Shown: positions 52,441 through 62,192, numbered from the stretch's first letter. The stretch is DNA of 64,000 bases from Zhihengliuella halotolerans (GCF_004217565.1 NZ_SHLA01000001.1:868001-932000), one strand, 5' to 3'. Numbers and translations: made by a program. Notes: generated by a model not told the origin, from the letters alone.

Positions 52441-55071
52441 CTAGAGGGCGGCGGCCTGCGCCGACAGGGTGCGCTCCAGCGTGTCCGTCTGCTCGAGCAT
52501 GATGCGGCGCAGCGCGGCCGGCGCGTCCCCGTGCCGCGCGAGCCAGTCGCGGGCCTTCACCAGGACCGGGTGTGCGTCGACGCCGTCCGCGGCGACGTCC
52601 TGGGCGCCCGGGAACAGCCCCTCGACGGTGCGCGTCGCCAGCCCGATGCTCAAGCGGGCCCAGATGTCCTCCAGGCAGTCCCAGTACTCGGCGTAGTAGC
52701 CGTCGATGAGTTCGTGCGAGCCGAGACGGAATCCGGCCGCCGTCGCGCTGAGCACGTCGTTCGAGAGCACTGCCGCGTCCTCGCCGCGCCCGGTCATCAC
52801 GGCGCGGAACGCGGCCGCCTTGACCTCCGGTTCGGGTCGCGCGGCCGAGGCGAGCGCGTGCGCCACCGTGGCGACGGCGCTCGGGGCCGCGCCGAGGGCC
52901 GCGTCGATCTCGGCCTGGTCGGCGCGCCCGCGGGCCGCGCGGGCCTGCACGAGGGCCCAGCGCAGCTGCTCGTCGACCTCGAGCCCTTCGACGCTCACGC
53001 GACCCGCCAGCAGCCCGTCGAGGGTCGCGTCGACGTCGTGTGACACGGCGGACGAGCGGCCCAGCCGGGCCAGCGCGCGGGCGAACGCCAGTTGATGATC
53101 CGATCCCGGGTGGGAAGCGTGCGTGAGCCCCAGCACGGTGTCGGCGAGCCGGGCGAATGCCGCGTCACGTTGTCCGGGTGGGGCGAACCGCTCGAGCGCG
53201 GCCTGTGCCTGCTCGAGCAGCAGCTGCACGACCCCGACCTCGCGCACGCCGGGCGCCATGCGGGCCACCGCGTCGGCGAAACGCGTCGCCGGGAGCGCCG
53301 CGTCGCGCACCAAGTTCCACAGCGCAGCCCACACGGTGGCCTGCGCGAGCGGCTCGCCGAGCTCGTCGAGCCGGGCGAGCAGCGTTTCGAGACTTCCGGA
53401 ATCGAAGCGGACCTTCGCGTAGGTCAGGTCCTCGTCGTTGGGGAGCACGACGGCGGGGCGCGGCTTCCCGACCAGTTCCGGCAGCTCGGCGCGGTCCCCG
53501 GTGAGCTCGACGGCGAAGCCGCCCGTGCGCTCGAGCCGGCCCGCGACGACGTCGAACGTGCCGACGCGCAGCACGTGCGGGCGCAGCACGGGCTCGCCCG
53601 TGACGGGATCCGCAGCCTCCTGGACGATGGACGCGGAGGTGACCACGCCGTCGTCGTCCGTGGCGACGTCGACCCCGATCACGGGCACACCGGCGGTCTT
53701 CAGCCAGGCGTCGGACCAGCTGGCCATGTCGCGGCCGGAGGCCTCCCCGAGGACCGCGAGGAAGTCGTCGAGGGTCGTGTTGCCGTAGGCGTGGGCGGCG
53801 AAGTACGCGCGGGAGGCGGCGAAGAACGCGTCCTCGCCGACGTAGGCGGCCAGCTGCTTGAGCACGGCCGCGCCCTTGGCGTACGTGATGCCGTCGAAGT
53901 TCTGTTTGGCGGCGTCGACATCGGGGATATCGGCGACGATCGGGTGCGTTGTGGGCAACTGGTCCTGCACGTACGCCCAGGCCTTGCGCCGGTTCGCGAA
54001 GGTCACCCAGGGCTGGCCGAGGTCGGTCGCGCGGTCCACGGCGTATGTGCCCATGAAGTCGGCGAAGGACTCCTTGAGCCAGAGGTCGTCCCACCACTCC
54101 ATGGTCACGAGGTCCCCGAACCACATGTGCGCCATCTCGTGCATGATCGTGTTGGCGCGGCCCTCGTAGTGCGCGGCCGTGGCCCGGGAGGTGAAGACAT
54201 AAGCCTCGGTGAAGGTCACGAGGCCGGGATTCTCCATGGCGCCGAGGTTGTATTCGGGCACGAAGGCCTGGTCGTACTTTCCCCACGGGTACGGGTAGGC
54301 GAAGAGTCGGTGGAAGAGGTCGAGGCCGCGTTTGGTGACGTCGAAGATTTGCTCGGGATCGAAGTCGACGGCGAGCGAGGCGCGGCACGTGGCGCCGAGC
54401 GGGATGGTCAGGGTCGTGCCGTCGTCGAGCGTGCCGGTCCACTCGTCCGTGACGTGGTGGTACGGGCCGGCGAGCAGGGCGGTGATGTACGTGGACATCC
54501 GGCGGGTGCGTGCGAAGTGCCAGGTGGCGGTGCCGTCGCCCTGGTCGTCGATCCTGATCGATGCCCCGTTGGAGGCGACGTGCCAGGTGGCGGGGGCGGT
54601 GATCTTGACGTCGAAGGGCGCCTTGAGGTCGGGCTGTTCGAAGTTCGCGAAGACGCGCCTGGCGTCGGCCGGTTCGTACTGCGTATAGAGGTAGGTCTGC
54701 CCGTCCGCCGGGTCGACGTAGCGGTGCAGGCCCTCACCGCTCGTCGAGTAGAGACCGCGGCCGGTGACGACGACGGTGTTCTCGGCCGCGAGACCCGGCA
54801 GGAGGATGCGGTGCTCGCCGACGACCTCGGCCACATCGAGTTCCTCGCCGTTGAGGAGGACCGAATCGACGCCGCCGTGCAGGAAGTCGAGGAACGTCGT
54901 CGCCCCCGGTACGGCCGCCTTGAACGTCAGCGTCGTGCGCGAGCCGAACGTCGTGGCGTCCTGATCGGCCGCACGAGAGACGTCGAGCTCGAGCCGGTAG
55001 GTCAGATCGGAGATGAGGCCGGCCCGCTCGGCCGCTTCGTTGCGCGTCAGATTCTTCGAGTCCACACGCAC
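52441..55071 (-). CDS. pepN: Aminopeptidase N (M1 zinc metallopeptidase)
   Basis: Removes N-terminal residues from peptides in the cytosol. The 876 residues show the exopeptidase motif GAMEN (277-281), zinc site HEMAH (311-315) with third ligand E334 in WLKESFA, and an ERAP1-like C-terminal half. Length is typical. The start is GTG 55071; TATTAT about 30 bases upstream could be its -10. The next minus-strand gene starts far beyond, so it is monocistronic. Confidence 0.96.
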   Translation of the reverse strand: MRVDSKNLTRNEAAERAGLISDLTYRLELDVSRAADQDATTFGSRTTLTFKAAVPGATTFLDFLHGGVDSVLLNGEELDVAEVVGEHRILLPGLAAENTVVVTGRGLYSTSGEGLHRYVDPADGQTYLYTQYEPADARRVFANFEQPDLKAPFDVKITAPATWHVASNGASIRIDDQGDGTATWHFARTRRMSTYITALLAGPYHHVTDEWTGTLDDGTTLTIPLGATCRASLAVDFDPEQIFDVTKRGLDLFHRLFAYPYPWGKYDQAFVPEYNLGAMENPGLVTFTEAYVFTSRATAAHYEGRANTIMHEMAHMWFGDLVTMEWWDDLWLKESFADFMGTYAVDRATDLGQPWVTFANRRKAWAYVQDQLPTTHPIVADIPDVDAAKQNFDGITYAKGAAVLKQLAAYVGEDAFFAASRAYFAAHAYGNTTLDDFLAVLGEASGRDMASWSDAWLKTAGVPVIGVDVATDDDGVVTSASIVQEAADPVTGEPVLRPHVLRVGTFDVVAGRLERTGGFAVELTGDRAELPELVGKPRPAVVLPNDEDLTYAKVRFDSGSLETLLARLDELGEPLAQATVWAALWNLVRDAALPATRFADAVARMAPGVREVGVVQLLLEQAQAALERFAPPGQRDAAFARLADTVLGLTHASHPGSDHQLAFARALARLGRSSAVSHDVDATLDGLLAGRVSVEGLEVDEQLRWALVQARAARGRADQAEIDAALGAAPSAVATVAHALASAARPEPEVKAAAFRAVMTGRGEDAAVLSNDVLSATAAGFRLGSHELIDGYYAEYWDCLEDIWARLSIGLATRTVEGLFPGAQDVAADGVDAHPVLVKARDWLARHGDAPAALRRIMLEQTDTLERTLSAQAAAL

Positions 55072-55133
55072 ATTAGATCATGAAAGAACCGTTTGATAAT
55101 AGTGCGGCGGCACATGATGTGAGGGTTGACGGC

Positions 55134-56654
55134 CTACCACGGGGACGGCTTGTAGTCCTTGAGGAAGCACCCGTACAGATCCTGGCCGGCCTCTCCGGCG
55201 ATCACCGGGTGGTAGACACGAGCCGCGCCGTCGACGAGGTCCAGCGGGGCGTGCCAGCCGTCGCCAGCGTGGCGCATCTTGTCATCGTGCGGGCGCTCGT
55301 CGGTGATCCAGCCGGTGTCGACGGCGGTCATCAGGATGCCGTCCGAGGTGAGCATCTCCTCGGCGCTCGTGCGGGTGAGCATGTTGAGCCCGGCCTTGGC
55401 CATGTTGGTGTGCGGGTGCCCGGGCCCCTTGTACCGGCGCGAGAACTGGCCCTCCATGGCGGAGACATTCACGATGTACTTACGCCGGGCCGCCGAGGCG
55501 GCCATCGCGGGGCGCAGACGGCTCGCGAGCAGGAACGGAGCCGTCACGTTGCAGAGCTGGACCTCGAGCAGCTCGAGCGGGTCGACCTGACCGAGGACCT
55601 GGGTCCAGCTGTTCTCGTCGCCGAGGTCGGGCACGAGCCCGCCGGCATCGATCGCCGATCCGGCGGCGATCCGCTCGAGGGAGGCCGAACCGGCCGTCAT
55701 GGCGAGTCGGGCCAGTTCGGCCGGGTCCATGGCCTCGGTTGCGGTGAGTTCGCCCGCGGTCAGGTCGAAGGCCGCTGCGAGCGCCCGCGGGTGGGATTGC
55801 GGCGCGTGGCCCGTGCCGACGACCTCGGGACCGCCTGCGGCCTGCGAGAGCTCGGGCGGCAGCGGCATCGACTCGTTCTCCACGAGGTGCCGGTAGGCCC
55901 CGGCGGTGCGGCGCACGGTCTGCGCGGCGTTGTTGATCAGGATGTCGAGGGGACCGGCGGCCGCGACCTGGTCGGCCAGGGCGATCACTCGACCGGGATC
56001 GCGCAGGTCGATGCCCACGATCTTGAGCCGGTGCAGCCAGTCGGCGCTGTCCTCGACGGCGGCGAAGCGGCGGGCCGCGTCGTGGGGGAACCGGGTCGTG
56101 ATCGTCGTGTGGGCGCCGTCGCGTAGCAGTCTGAGGGCAATGTGCATGCCGATCTTGGCGCGGCCGCCCGTGAGCAGGGCGCGCCGCCCAGTGAGGTCGG
56201 TGCGTGCGTCGCGCCAGGAACGGCCCTCGGCGGCGCACTCGGGGCAGAGCGCGTGGTGGAAAGCGTCGACCTTGGTGAAGGAGCGCTTGCAGACGTAGCA
56301 GCCGCGCGGGCGAACGTAGTGGCCGTTCGACTCGCCGTCCGCTCCGGGGGAGAGATGCAGACCCTGGGTCTCGTCGTCGAGCCGGTCGCGCGAGCCGGTG
56401 GCTGTGCGCTCGACGGCGGCGCGGTCGGCGTCCTGCACGGCCTTGCGCGCCTGGGCCCGGCGGTAGCGCTTGACCTGTTTGAACATGCGCGCGGTGGCAT
56501 CGCGGACGGCGACGAACGTCTCGTCGCGATCACTGAGCGTGTGCACGGAGTCGAGCACGCGCAGGCAGGCGGCCAGATCGGCATCGGAGATCGGGGCCTC
56601 AGTGGCCTCGGAGTCTTCGGAAGGGGCGGGGGAGTGCAGGGAAGCTTCGCTCAT
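55134..56654 (-). CDS. SDR-type oxidoreductase with N-terminal zinc ribbon
   Basis: A 506-residue fusion. An N-terminal helical part (1-100) is followed by a four-cysteine zinc ribbon (C119, C122, C137, C140) and an SDR domain with TGGRAKIG (162-169), NNAAQT and NVSAMEGQF (S398). The residue four before K420, where SDRs have the catalytic tyrosine, is T416 (HTNMAKAG). I recall this HPHTNMAKA form as family-wide, so it is not a chance mutation, but it makes ordinary SDR chemistry doubtful. The start ATG lies in one arm of an 18-bp inverted repeat. Function unknown. Confidence 0.8.
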   Translation of the reverse strand: MSEASLHSPAPSEDSEATEAPISDADLAACLRVLDSVHTLSDRDETFVAVRDATARMFKQVKRYRRAQARKAVQDADRAAVERTATGSRDRLDDETQGLHLSPGADGESNGHYVRPRGCYVCKRSFTKVDAFHHALCPECAAEGRSWRDARTDLTGRRALLTGGRAKIGMHIALRLLRDGAHTTITTRFPHDAARRFAAVEDSADWLHRLKIVGIDLRDPGRVIALADQVAAAGPLDILINNAAQTVRRTAGAYRHLVENESMPLPPELSQAAGGPEVVGTGHAPQSHPRALAAAFDLTAGELTATEAMDPAELARLAMTAGSASLERIAAGSAIDAGGLVPDLGDENSWTQVLGQVDPLELLEVQLCNVTAPFLLASRLRPAMAASAARRKYIVNVSAMEGQFSRRYKGPGHPHTNMAKAGLNMLTRTSAEEMLTSDGILMTAVDTGWITDERPHDDKMRHAGDGWHAPLDLVDGAARVYHPVIAGEAGQDLYGCFLKDYKPSPW

Positions 56655-56685
56655 GACGGTAGAACTTTACCGTCACGAGCGAAGC
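56644..56685 (-). repeat. Inverted repeat covering the start codon of the zinc-ribbon SDR gene
   Basis: Arms of 18 bases, GCTTCGCTCATGACGGTA (56644-56661) and TACCGTCACGAGCGAAGC (56668-56685), with one mismatch and a six-base loop. In minus-strand RNA coming from glgC, it begins six bases after the glgC stop, and its 3' arm contains the SDR start codon and codons 2-4. It may act as a terminator for glgC or hide the SDR start. Confidence 0.6.
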
Positions 56686-56690
56686 AGCCC

Positions 56691-57959
56691 CTAAACGGCG
56701 TGCTCCGGTACCGGCACGTCGACGGGCACGGTCTGCCCCTTGCTGAGCACGGTGAGTCCGGAGTCGGTCACGAGGAAGCCGCGCGAGCGGTCCAGGTCGT
56801 GGTCGACTCCGATCTGCGCCCCCGCGGGGACCACGCTGTTCTTGTCTAGGATCGCCCGGTGCACCACGGCACCTTCCCCGACGTGAACGTTGTCGAGCAG
56901 GACGGAGTCGGTGACCTGAGCGCCGGCGAGGACCGTCGCGTCTCCGGAGAGCACGGAGTGCTGCACCGTGCCGCCCGAGACCACGACGCCGGCGGCCAGC
57001 AGCGAGTCGTGGGCGGTGCCCGGGACGCCGTCCTTGCCGCGCACGAGCTTCGCGGGCGGCGACGCGTTCTGCCGCGTGAAGATCGGCCACTCCCCGTTGT
57101 AGAGGTCGAACGCGGGCACGGGCTCGAGCAGATCCATGTGGCAGTCGTAGTAGGAGTCGAGCGTGCCGACGTCGCGCCAGTAGCGGGTGCCCTCGGACGC
57201 CTCGCCCGGCACCGGATTCTTGGAGAAGTCGTACACCGCGCAGTCGTCGCGGGAGACGAATTCGGGAATGATGTCGCCACCCATGTCGTGGGCGGTGTTT
57301 TCCTTTTCACTGTCCGCAGTCAATGCTTCGATCAAGGCGTCTTTGGTGAAGATGTAATTGCCCATCGACGCCAGGAACATTGACGGATCGTCGTCGAGTC
57401 CCGCCGTCGTCTCCGGCTTTTCAACGAAACCCGAGATCTTACGCGGATCGCTTTCATTGAGCTCAATCACGCCGAATTGATTCGCGAGGGCCAGCGGCTG
57501 GCGGACCGCGGCCACCGAGACCGAGACACCCGCCTCGATGTGGGCCTCGAGCATCGCCGAGAAGTCCATCCGGTACACGTGGTCGGCACCGACGACGAGC
57601 ACGTAGTCGGGGTTCGCATCGTGGATCAGGTTCAGCGACTGGAAGATGGCGTTCGCCGACCCGAGAAACCACTGCTTGCCCAGCCGCTGCTGGGCGGGGA
57701 CGGAGGCGACGTAGTTGCCGAGGTGGGTCGACATCCGCCACGTTTCGGAGATGTGACGGTCAAGGGAATGCGACTTGTACTGGGTGAGAACAACGACCTG
57801 CCGGTACCCGGAGTTCACGACATTCGACAGCGCGAAATCGACGAGCCGGTATCCGCCCGCGAACGGGACCGCGGGTTTAGCCCGGTCCACAGTCAGGGGC
57901 ATCAGACGCTTGCCCTCTCCTCCGGCCAGGACGACGGCCAGGACCTTACATTTCGGCAT
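56691..57959 (-). CDS. glgC: Glucose-1-phosphate adenylyltransferase
   Basis: Makes ADP-glucose from ATP and glucose-1-phosphate for glycogen synthesis. The 422 residues start with [20 protein letters not shown] (nucleotide-binding), then [36 protein letters not shown], and a C-terminal left-handed beta-helix. The ATG at 57959 follows GAGGGAG; GTG 57965 is also in frame. It is divergent from the glycogen synthase gene. Confidence 0.96.
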   Translation of the reverse strand: MPKCKVLAVVLAGGEGKRLMPLTVDRAKPAVPFAGGYRLVDFALSNVVNSGYRQVVVLTQYKSHSLDRHISETWRMSTHLGNYVASVPAQQRLGKQWFLGSANAIFQSLNLIHDANPDYVLVVGADHVYRMDFSAMLEAHIEAGVSVSVAAVRQPLALANQFGVIELNESDPRKISGFVEKPETTAGLDDDPSMFLASMGNYIFTKDALIEALTADSEKENTAHDMGGDIIPEFVSRDDCAVYDFSKNPVPGEASEGTRYWRDVGTLDSYYDCHMDLLEPVPAFDLYNGEWPIFTRQNASPPAKLVRGKDGVPGTAHDSLLAAGVVVSGGTVQHSVLSGDATVLAGAQVTDSVLLDNVHVGEGAVVHRAILDKNSVVPAGAQIGVDHDLDRSRGFLVTDSGLTVLSKGQTVPVDVPVPEHAV

Positions 57960-58051
57960 CGGCACTCCCTCATGTGTCTTTCGGTCCGGTCATATAAGGC
58001 CGAACCGCGTAGTACGTACCGGAAACACTATGTGAGATTCCCCGCACCGGC

Positions 58052-58057
58052 TACGTT
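58052..58057 (+). promoter_or_regulatory. -10 hexamer TACGTT of glycogen synthase
   Basis: Ends seven bases before GTG 58064, which supports that start over the in-frame GTG at 58058. Confidence 0.5.
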
Positions 58058-58063
58058 GTGTGT

Positions 58064-59275
58064 GTGCGAGTAGACATTGTTACCAAAGAATTTCCACCGA
58101 CTATTTACGGCGGGGCCGGCGTGCATGTCGCCGAGCTCACGCGGGTCCTGGCGCCGCGCGCGGAGATCCGCGTCCGCGCGTTCGGCGACCCGAGGCCAGC
58201 AGACTTCCACGGGGCCAGCGTCGCCAGCTATGCGACGCCGGAGAATCTCGCCGAGGCCAATGCCGCCGTCCAGACCCTGGGCACGGACCTGTCGATCCTC
58301 GGGGATCTGGCCGGTGCCGACGTCGTGCATTCGCACACGTGGTACGCCAACATGGCCGGTCACCTCGGCGCGCTCCTGCACGACGTCCCGCACGTCGTCA
58401 GCGCGCACTCGCTGGAGCCGCTCCGTCCGTGGAAGGCCGAGCAGCTCGGCGGCGGCTACGCCCTGAGCTCCTGGGCCGAGTCGACGGCGTATCACGGGGC
58501 CTCCGCGATCATCGCGGTGTCCGCCGGGATGCGCGACGACATCCTGCGTTCCTACCCCGACGTCGACCCGGGCAAGGTGCACGTCGTGCACAACGGCGTC
58601 GATGTCGAGTTGTGGACCCCGCGGGAGGAGACTGACGCACTCGAAGAGTTCGGGATCGACCCCCAGGCCCGCACGGTCGCCTTCGTCGGCCGGATCACCC
58701 GGCAGAAGGGGATGCCATACCTGCTGCGCGCCGCCGCGCTGCTGCCCGAGGACGTGCAGCTGGTGCTGTGCGCCGGGGCCGCCGACACCCCGGCCCTCGC
58801 CGCCGAGGTCAACGAGCTGATCGAGGGTCTGCGGCGGGACCGCGGCAACATCGTAGTCATCGAGAAGATGCTGCCGCGGGAGCAGGTTATGCAGATCCTC
58901 ACGCACGCGACCGTCTTCGCCTGCCCATCCATCTACGAGCCGCTCGGCATCGTCAACCTCGAGGCCATGGCCTGCGGCACCGCCGTCGTCGCCACCGCCA
59001 CCGGCGGCATCCCGGAAGTCGTCGCCGACGCCGAAACCGGCTACCTCGTGCCCATCGAGCAGACCTCCGACGGCACGGGCACGCCGCTGGACCAGGAGGT
59101 CTTCGTCGCAGATTTCGCGGCCGCTCTGAACCGGGCGCTTGCGGATCCCGAGCACGCGCGCGCCATGGGCGCCGCCGGACGCGTGCGCGCCGCCGACCAC
59201 TTCTCTTGGGAGGCGATCGCCGAACGCACGCTCGAGGTCTACCGGGCAGCGCAGGCGTCCCACACGGCGCGGTGA
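58064..59275 (+). CDS. glgM: GT4-type glycogen synthase / maltose-1-phosphate synthase
   Basis: A 403-residue GT-B glycosyltransferase of family GT4, the actinobacterial form earlier called GlgA. In mycobacteria it joins ADP-glucose and glucose-1-phosphate to give maltose-1-phosphate. Visible: VRVDIVTKEFPPTIYGGAGV at the start, HSHTWYANMAGHL, VHNGVD, FVGRITRQKGM and the E-x7-E motif in CPSIYEPLGIVNLEAMACG. The start at GTG 58064 is favoured by family alignment and the -10 spacing. Divergent from glgC, whose product it uses. Confidence 0.92.
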   Translation: MRVDIVTKEFPPTIYGGAGVHVAELTRVLAPRAEIRVRAFGDPRPADFHGASVASYATPENLAEANAAVQTLGTDLSILGDLAGADVVHSHTWYANMAGHLGALLHDVPHVVSAHSLEPLRPWKAEQLGGGYALSSWAESTAYHGASAIIAVSAGMRDDILRSYPDVDPGKVHVVHNGVDVELWTPREETDALEEFGIDPQARTVAFVGRITRQKGMPYLLRAAALLPEDVQLVLCAGAADTPALAAEVNELIEGLRRDRGNIVVIEKMLPREQVMQILTHATVFACPSIYEPLGIVNLEAMACGTAVVATATGGIPEVVADAETGYLVPIEQTSDGTGTPLDQEVFVADFAAALNRALADPEHARAMGAAGRVRAADHFSWEAIAERTLEVYRAAQASHTAR

Positions 59276-59280
59276 CGCAC

Positions 59281-59319
59281 GACGGCGGTGCGGGCACCCG
59301 AGGTGCCCGCACCGCCGTC
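59281..59319 (+). terminator. Terminator between glycogen synthase and acyl-CoA dehydrogenase genes
   Basis: A perfect 18-bp stem (59281-59298 with 59302-59319), three-base loop, between convergent genes. Confidence 0.85.
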
Positions 59320-59336
59320 GGGGCGTATCGTCAGCC

Positions 59337-61415
59337 TTACTTTCCGGCGCGGGCCTTCTTGGCCGACTTCTCGGCCGCGCGCTTGCGGGCGAGGATGATC
59401 TTCTCGTCGATCGGGGCGTCGGCGGAGGCGCGCAGGGTGCGGAAGTACGCCATTGCCTCCTCCTGGCGCTCGGCCTCGATGCCGGTGACGATCTCGGCCC
59501 GCAGGTGCTCCTGCGTATAGCCGAACGCGTCGACCAGGTCCTGTGCATGGGGACGCAGCCGGGCCAGCAGGCGGTTGATGTAGGGTCCGAGCGTGCGGGC
59601 GCGCTGGCTCGAGAGCAGCCCCGACATCTGGAACCATCCCAGGTCCCGCTCGATCAGGCACAACCCGAAGAGGTCGCGCAGCCACGTCAGGACCGAGCGC
59701 GTGCCCGGGTCCTCGACCAGCTCGACCTGGCGCGTGAAAGCCTCCCACTGCAGCAGCTCGGCGTGCGCCCGCGCGGCGGAGATGATCTGCTCCTGGCGCT
59801 CGTTAAAGACCGCCGCGGCACGGGCCTGCGGGAGCTTCCCGGCACCCTTGAGGTCCTCGGCGACCTCGGCGACCATCGTCCGCACACGCTCGGCGAGCAG
59901 ATTCCGCTGCGTTCCGGGGTCCTTGAGGAAGTTCGCGCTGCGCTTCTCGCTGCCTGCATCCGTCCAGGTCTGCGCCAGCTGGCGCAGACCCGACTGGTTC
60001 AGGGCGACGCCCTCGGCCCGCCGCGCAACATAGCGCGTCAGGGCGCCGGCGTCGAGCTTGCGGAACTCCTCCGCGTAGTCGGCCAGCAGGCGCTTGGCAA
60101 CCAGCTGCAGCAGCACGTTGTTGTCACCCTCGAAGGTGACGTAGATGTCGAGGTCGGCCCGCAGTGAGGTGAAGCGGTTCTTGACGATGAATCCGGCGCC
60201 GCCGCACGCCTCGCGGCACTCCTGCAAGATGTCCAGCGCGTTCCACGTGGACAGCGGCTTCAGTGCGGCGGCGAGGGTCTCGAGGTCCTGCCGCGCGTCG
60301 TCGGTCGCGTCCTGGCTGAAGACCTCGTGGAATTTCTCCAGCAGCTCCTCGTGCGCGAAGCTCATCGCGTAGGTCGTCGCGATCCGCGGCAGCAGTCGGC
60401 GCTGGTGGCGCTGGTAGTCGAGCAGGACCTCCTCGGTCGTGTCGCTCGAGGCGTTGAACTGGCGGCGCTCGTTGGCGTAGCCGACCGCGATCTGCAGGGC
60501 GACCTTCGAGGCGGCCGTCGCCGCGCCGTCGAGCGAGACGCGCCCCTGCACGAGGGTCCCGAGCATCGTGAAGAAGCGCCGGCCGGGGCTCTCGATCGGG
60601 GAGGAGTACGTCCCGTCGGCGGCGACGTCGCCGTACCGGTTGAGCAGGTTGGTGCGCGGAATGCGCACGTTGTCGAAGTGCAGCCGGCCGTTGTCGATGC
60701 CGTTGAGCCCGCCCTTGAGGCCGTCGTCTTCGCCGCCGATGCCCGGCAGGAAACCGTTCTCGTCGCGGATCGGCACGTAGAAGGCGTGCACCCCGTGGTT
60801 CACGCCCGCCGTGATCAGCTGCGCGAAGACGACGGCGGCCTTCCCGTGCAGGGCAGCGTTGCCCAGGTAGTCCTTCCACGCGGCGCGGAATGGGGTGTGC
60901 ACCACGAATTCCTCCGCGGCCGGGTCGTAGGTGGCGGTTGTCGCGATCGAGGCGACGTCGGAGCCGTGGCCGATCTCCGTCATCGCGAACGCTCCGGGGA
61001 TCTCCAGGCTCATGATGCCCGGCAGCCACGCGTCGTGGTGCTCACTCGTGCCCAGGTGCAAGACGGCGGAACCGAACAGGCCCCATTGGACGCCGGCCTT
61101 GATCTGCAGCGACGGGTCGGCGACGACGAGCTCCTCGAAACCGGCGATGTTCCCGCCCGGGTTCTCCTCCCCGCCCATTCGCTTCGGGAAGGCGCGGTGC
61201 ACGGACTTCTGCTCGACGAGGTAGCCGAGCTGGTCCAGCACCCGTTCGCGGTGCTCGGCCATGGATTGGCCCTCGATCTTCTGGGTGCGCGGCTCGGCGG
61301 CCAGCGCGCGGGCCGTGCGCCGGACGTCCGCCCACCGCCCCAGCAGCTGCTCGCCCAATTCCGCGACGTCGACGCGCGGGTCCTCGGTGATCGACTCGGG
61401 TACGTCCTGGCTCAT
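59337..61415 (-). CDS. Acyl-CoA dehydrogenase / oxidase family protein
   Basis: A 692-residue flavoenzyme of the acyl-CoA oxidase-like branch, first step of fatty-acid beta-oxidation. Flavin and substrate motifs: FAMTEIGHGSDVASIATTAT (about 151-170), the loop DNVRIPRTNLLNRYGDV, GRVSLDGAA, and ECREACGGAGFIVKNR near the site of the catalytic glutamate in VTFEGDNNVLLQLVA. A long C-terminal helical region completes the peroxisomal-oxidase-like plan. Coupled to the upstream TetR gene by a four-base overlap (ATGA). Confidence 0.9.
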   Translation of the reverse strand: MSQDVPESITEDPRVDVAELGEQLLGRWADVRRTARALAAEPRTQKIEGQSMAEHRERVLDQLGYLVEQKSVHRAFPKRMGGEENPGGNIAGFEELVVADPSLQIKAGVQWGLFGSAVLHLGTSEHHDAWLPGIMSLEIPGAFAMTEIGHGSDVASIATTATYDPAAEEFVVHTPFRAAWKDYLGNAALHGKAAVVFAQLITAGVNHGVHAFYVPIRDENGFLPGIGGEDDGLKGGLNGIDNGRLHFDNVRIPRTNLLNRYGDVAADGTYSSPIESPGRRFFTMLGTLVQGRVSLDGAATAASKVALQIAVGYANERRQFNASSDTTEEVLLDYQRHQRRLLPRIATTYAMSFAHEELLEKFHEVFSQDATDDARQDLETLAAALKPLSTWNALDILQECREACGGAGFIVKNRFTSLRADLDIYVTFEGDNNVLLQLVAKRLLADYAEEFRKLDAGALTRYVARRAEGVALNQSGLRQLAQTWTDAGSEKRSANFLKDPGTQRNLLAERVRTMVAEVAEDLKGAGKLPQARAAAVFNERQEQIISAARAHAELLQWEAFTRQVELVEDPGTRSVLTWLRDLFGLCLIERDLGWFQMSGLLSSQRARTLGPYINRLLARLRPHAQDLVDAFGYTQEHLRAEIVTGIEAERQEEAMAYFRTLRASADAPIDEKIILARKRAAEKSAKKARAGK

Positions 61416-62107
61416 GTTCTGGCCTTTCGTGAGGGGCCGCTGATGCCGTGCACCAGCCAGCCGGTGATCGTGTCGGTGAGTTCTTCATGGGTCGGTTTCT
61501 CGGCGGAGGCGGGCATGCGCAGCCAGGCCTCGCCGGCGGCGCGGACCATGCCGATCGAGGCCTGCGGCCACAGCAGCGTGTGCTGCTCGCTGCCCGCAGT
61601 GCGGTCCGTGCGGTCCAGATAGTGCGCGAGGGACTCGCCCATCAAGGTGGTGATGTCGCGGAAGAACGTGTCCAGCGGTTCCTCGTCCTCTTCCTCGCCG
61701 CGGGCCTCGGCGGCGAGCGGGTCGTGGGCGAGGGAGGTGACGAAGAAGTAGACGTTGGGGGAGCGCTCGGCCATGGCCAGGTACGCCGCGACCATCCCGT
61801 GCAGGCCCTCCTCCTCGGTGGCGGCCGTCTTCCCGGCCTCCAAGACCGTGCTGCGCATGTGTTCGACCACGATGCTGCCGACGGCACGGCGCAGCCCCGA
61901 CTTGTCGCCGAAGTACCGGTAGAAGACCGACTTGCTGGTCCCGGCCTCGGCGGCGATGTCCTCCATCGAGGCGTTGGGGCCGAGCCGGTGGATTGCCTTG
62001 CGGGCGATGCGCAGCAGGTCGAGCCGGCGGGCTTCGCGGTGGGCCTCCCAGCGGGAAGCCCGGCCGTCCTGTTCCGGGGCGACGCCCCGATCGTTCTCCG
62101 AGTTCAC
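61412..62107 (-). CDS. TetR family regulator of the fatty-acid oxidation genes
   Basis: A 231-residue repressor with an N-terminal helix-turn-helix (about 28-75; MEDIAAEAGTSKSVFYRYFG) and a variable ligand domain. It is cotranscribed with the acyl-CoA dehydrogenase gene and divergent from the thiolase gene, so an acyl-CoA-responsive control of both is inferred. The GTG start follows TACGCT by eight bases, and a palindrome covers that promoter. Confidence 0.88.
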   Translation of the reverse strand: MNSENDRGVAPEQDGRASRWEAHREARRLDLLRIARKAIHRLGPNASMEDIAAEAGTSKSVFYRYFGDKSGLRRAVGSIVVEHMRSTVLEAGKTAATEEEGLHGMVAAYLAMAERSPNVYFFVTSLAHDPLAAEARGEEEDEEPLDTFFRDITTLMGESLAHYLDRTDRTAGSEQHTLLWPQASIGMVRAAGEAWLRMPASAEKPTHEELTDTITGWLVHGISGPSRKART

Positions 62108-62135
62108 GATACCGAGCGTATCAGGTAAGCTCGGT
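62108..62135 (-). promoter_or_regulatory. TetR promoter and candidate operator
   Basis: ACCGAGC (62111-62117), 11 bases, then GCTCGGT (62129-62135) form a 25-bp interrupted palindrome; a smaller one, GATAC-N5-GTATC, overlaps at 62108-62122. Both cover the TACGCT -10 (62120-62115) of the tetR gene. Confidence 0.4.
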
Positions 62136-62192
62136 CACAGTGGTGCGGAGCACACATTCGATCCGCGCCGAGGACCGATTCCAGGAGGAACC

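Noticed and set aside
58055-58066. GTGTGTGTG run at the glycogen synthase start as a dinucleotide template
   Set aside because: It is the start-codon region of a divergent metabolic gene, far from the RTs, with no RNA structure around it.
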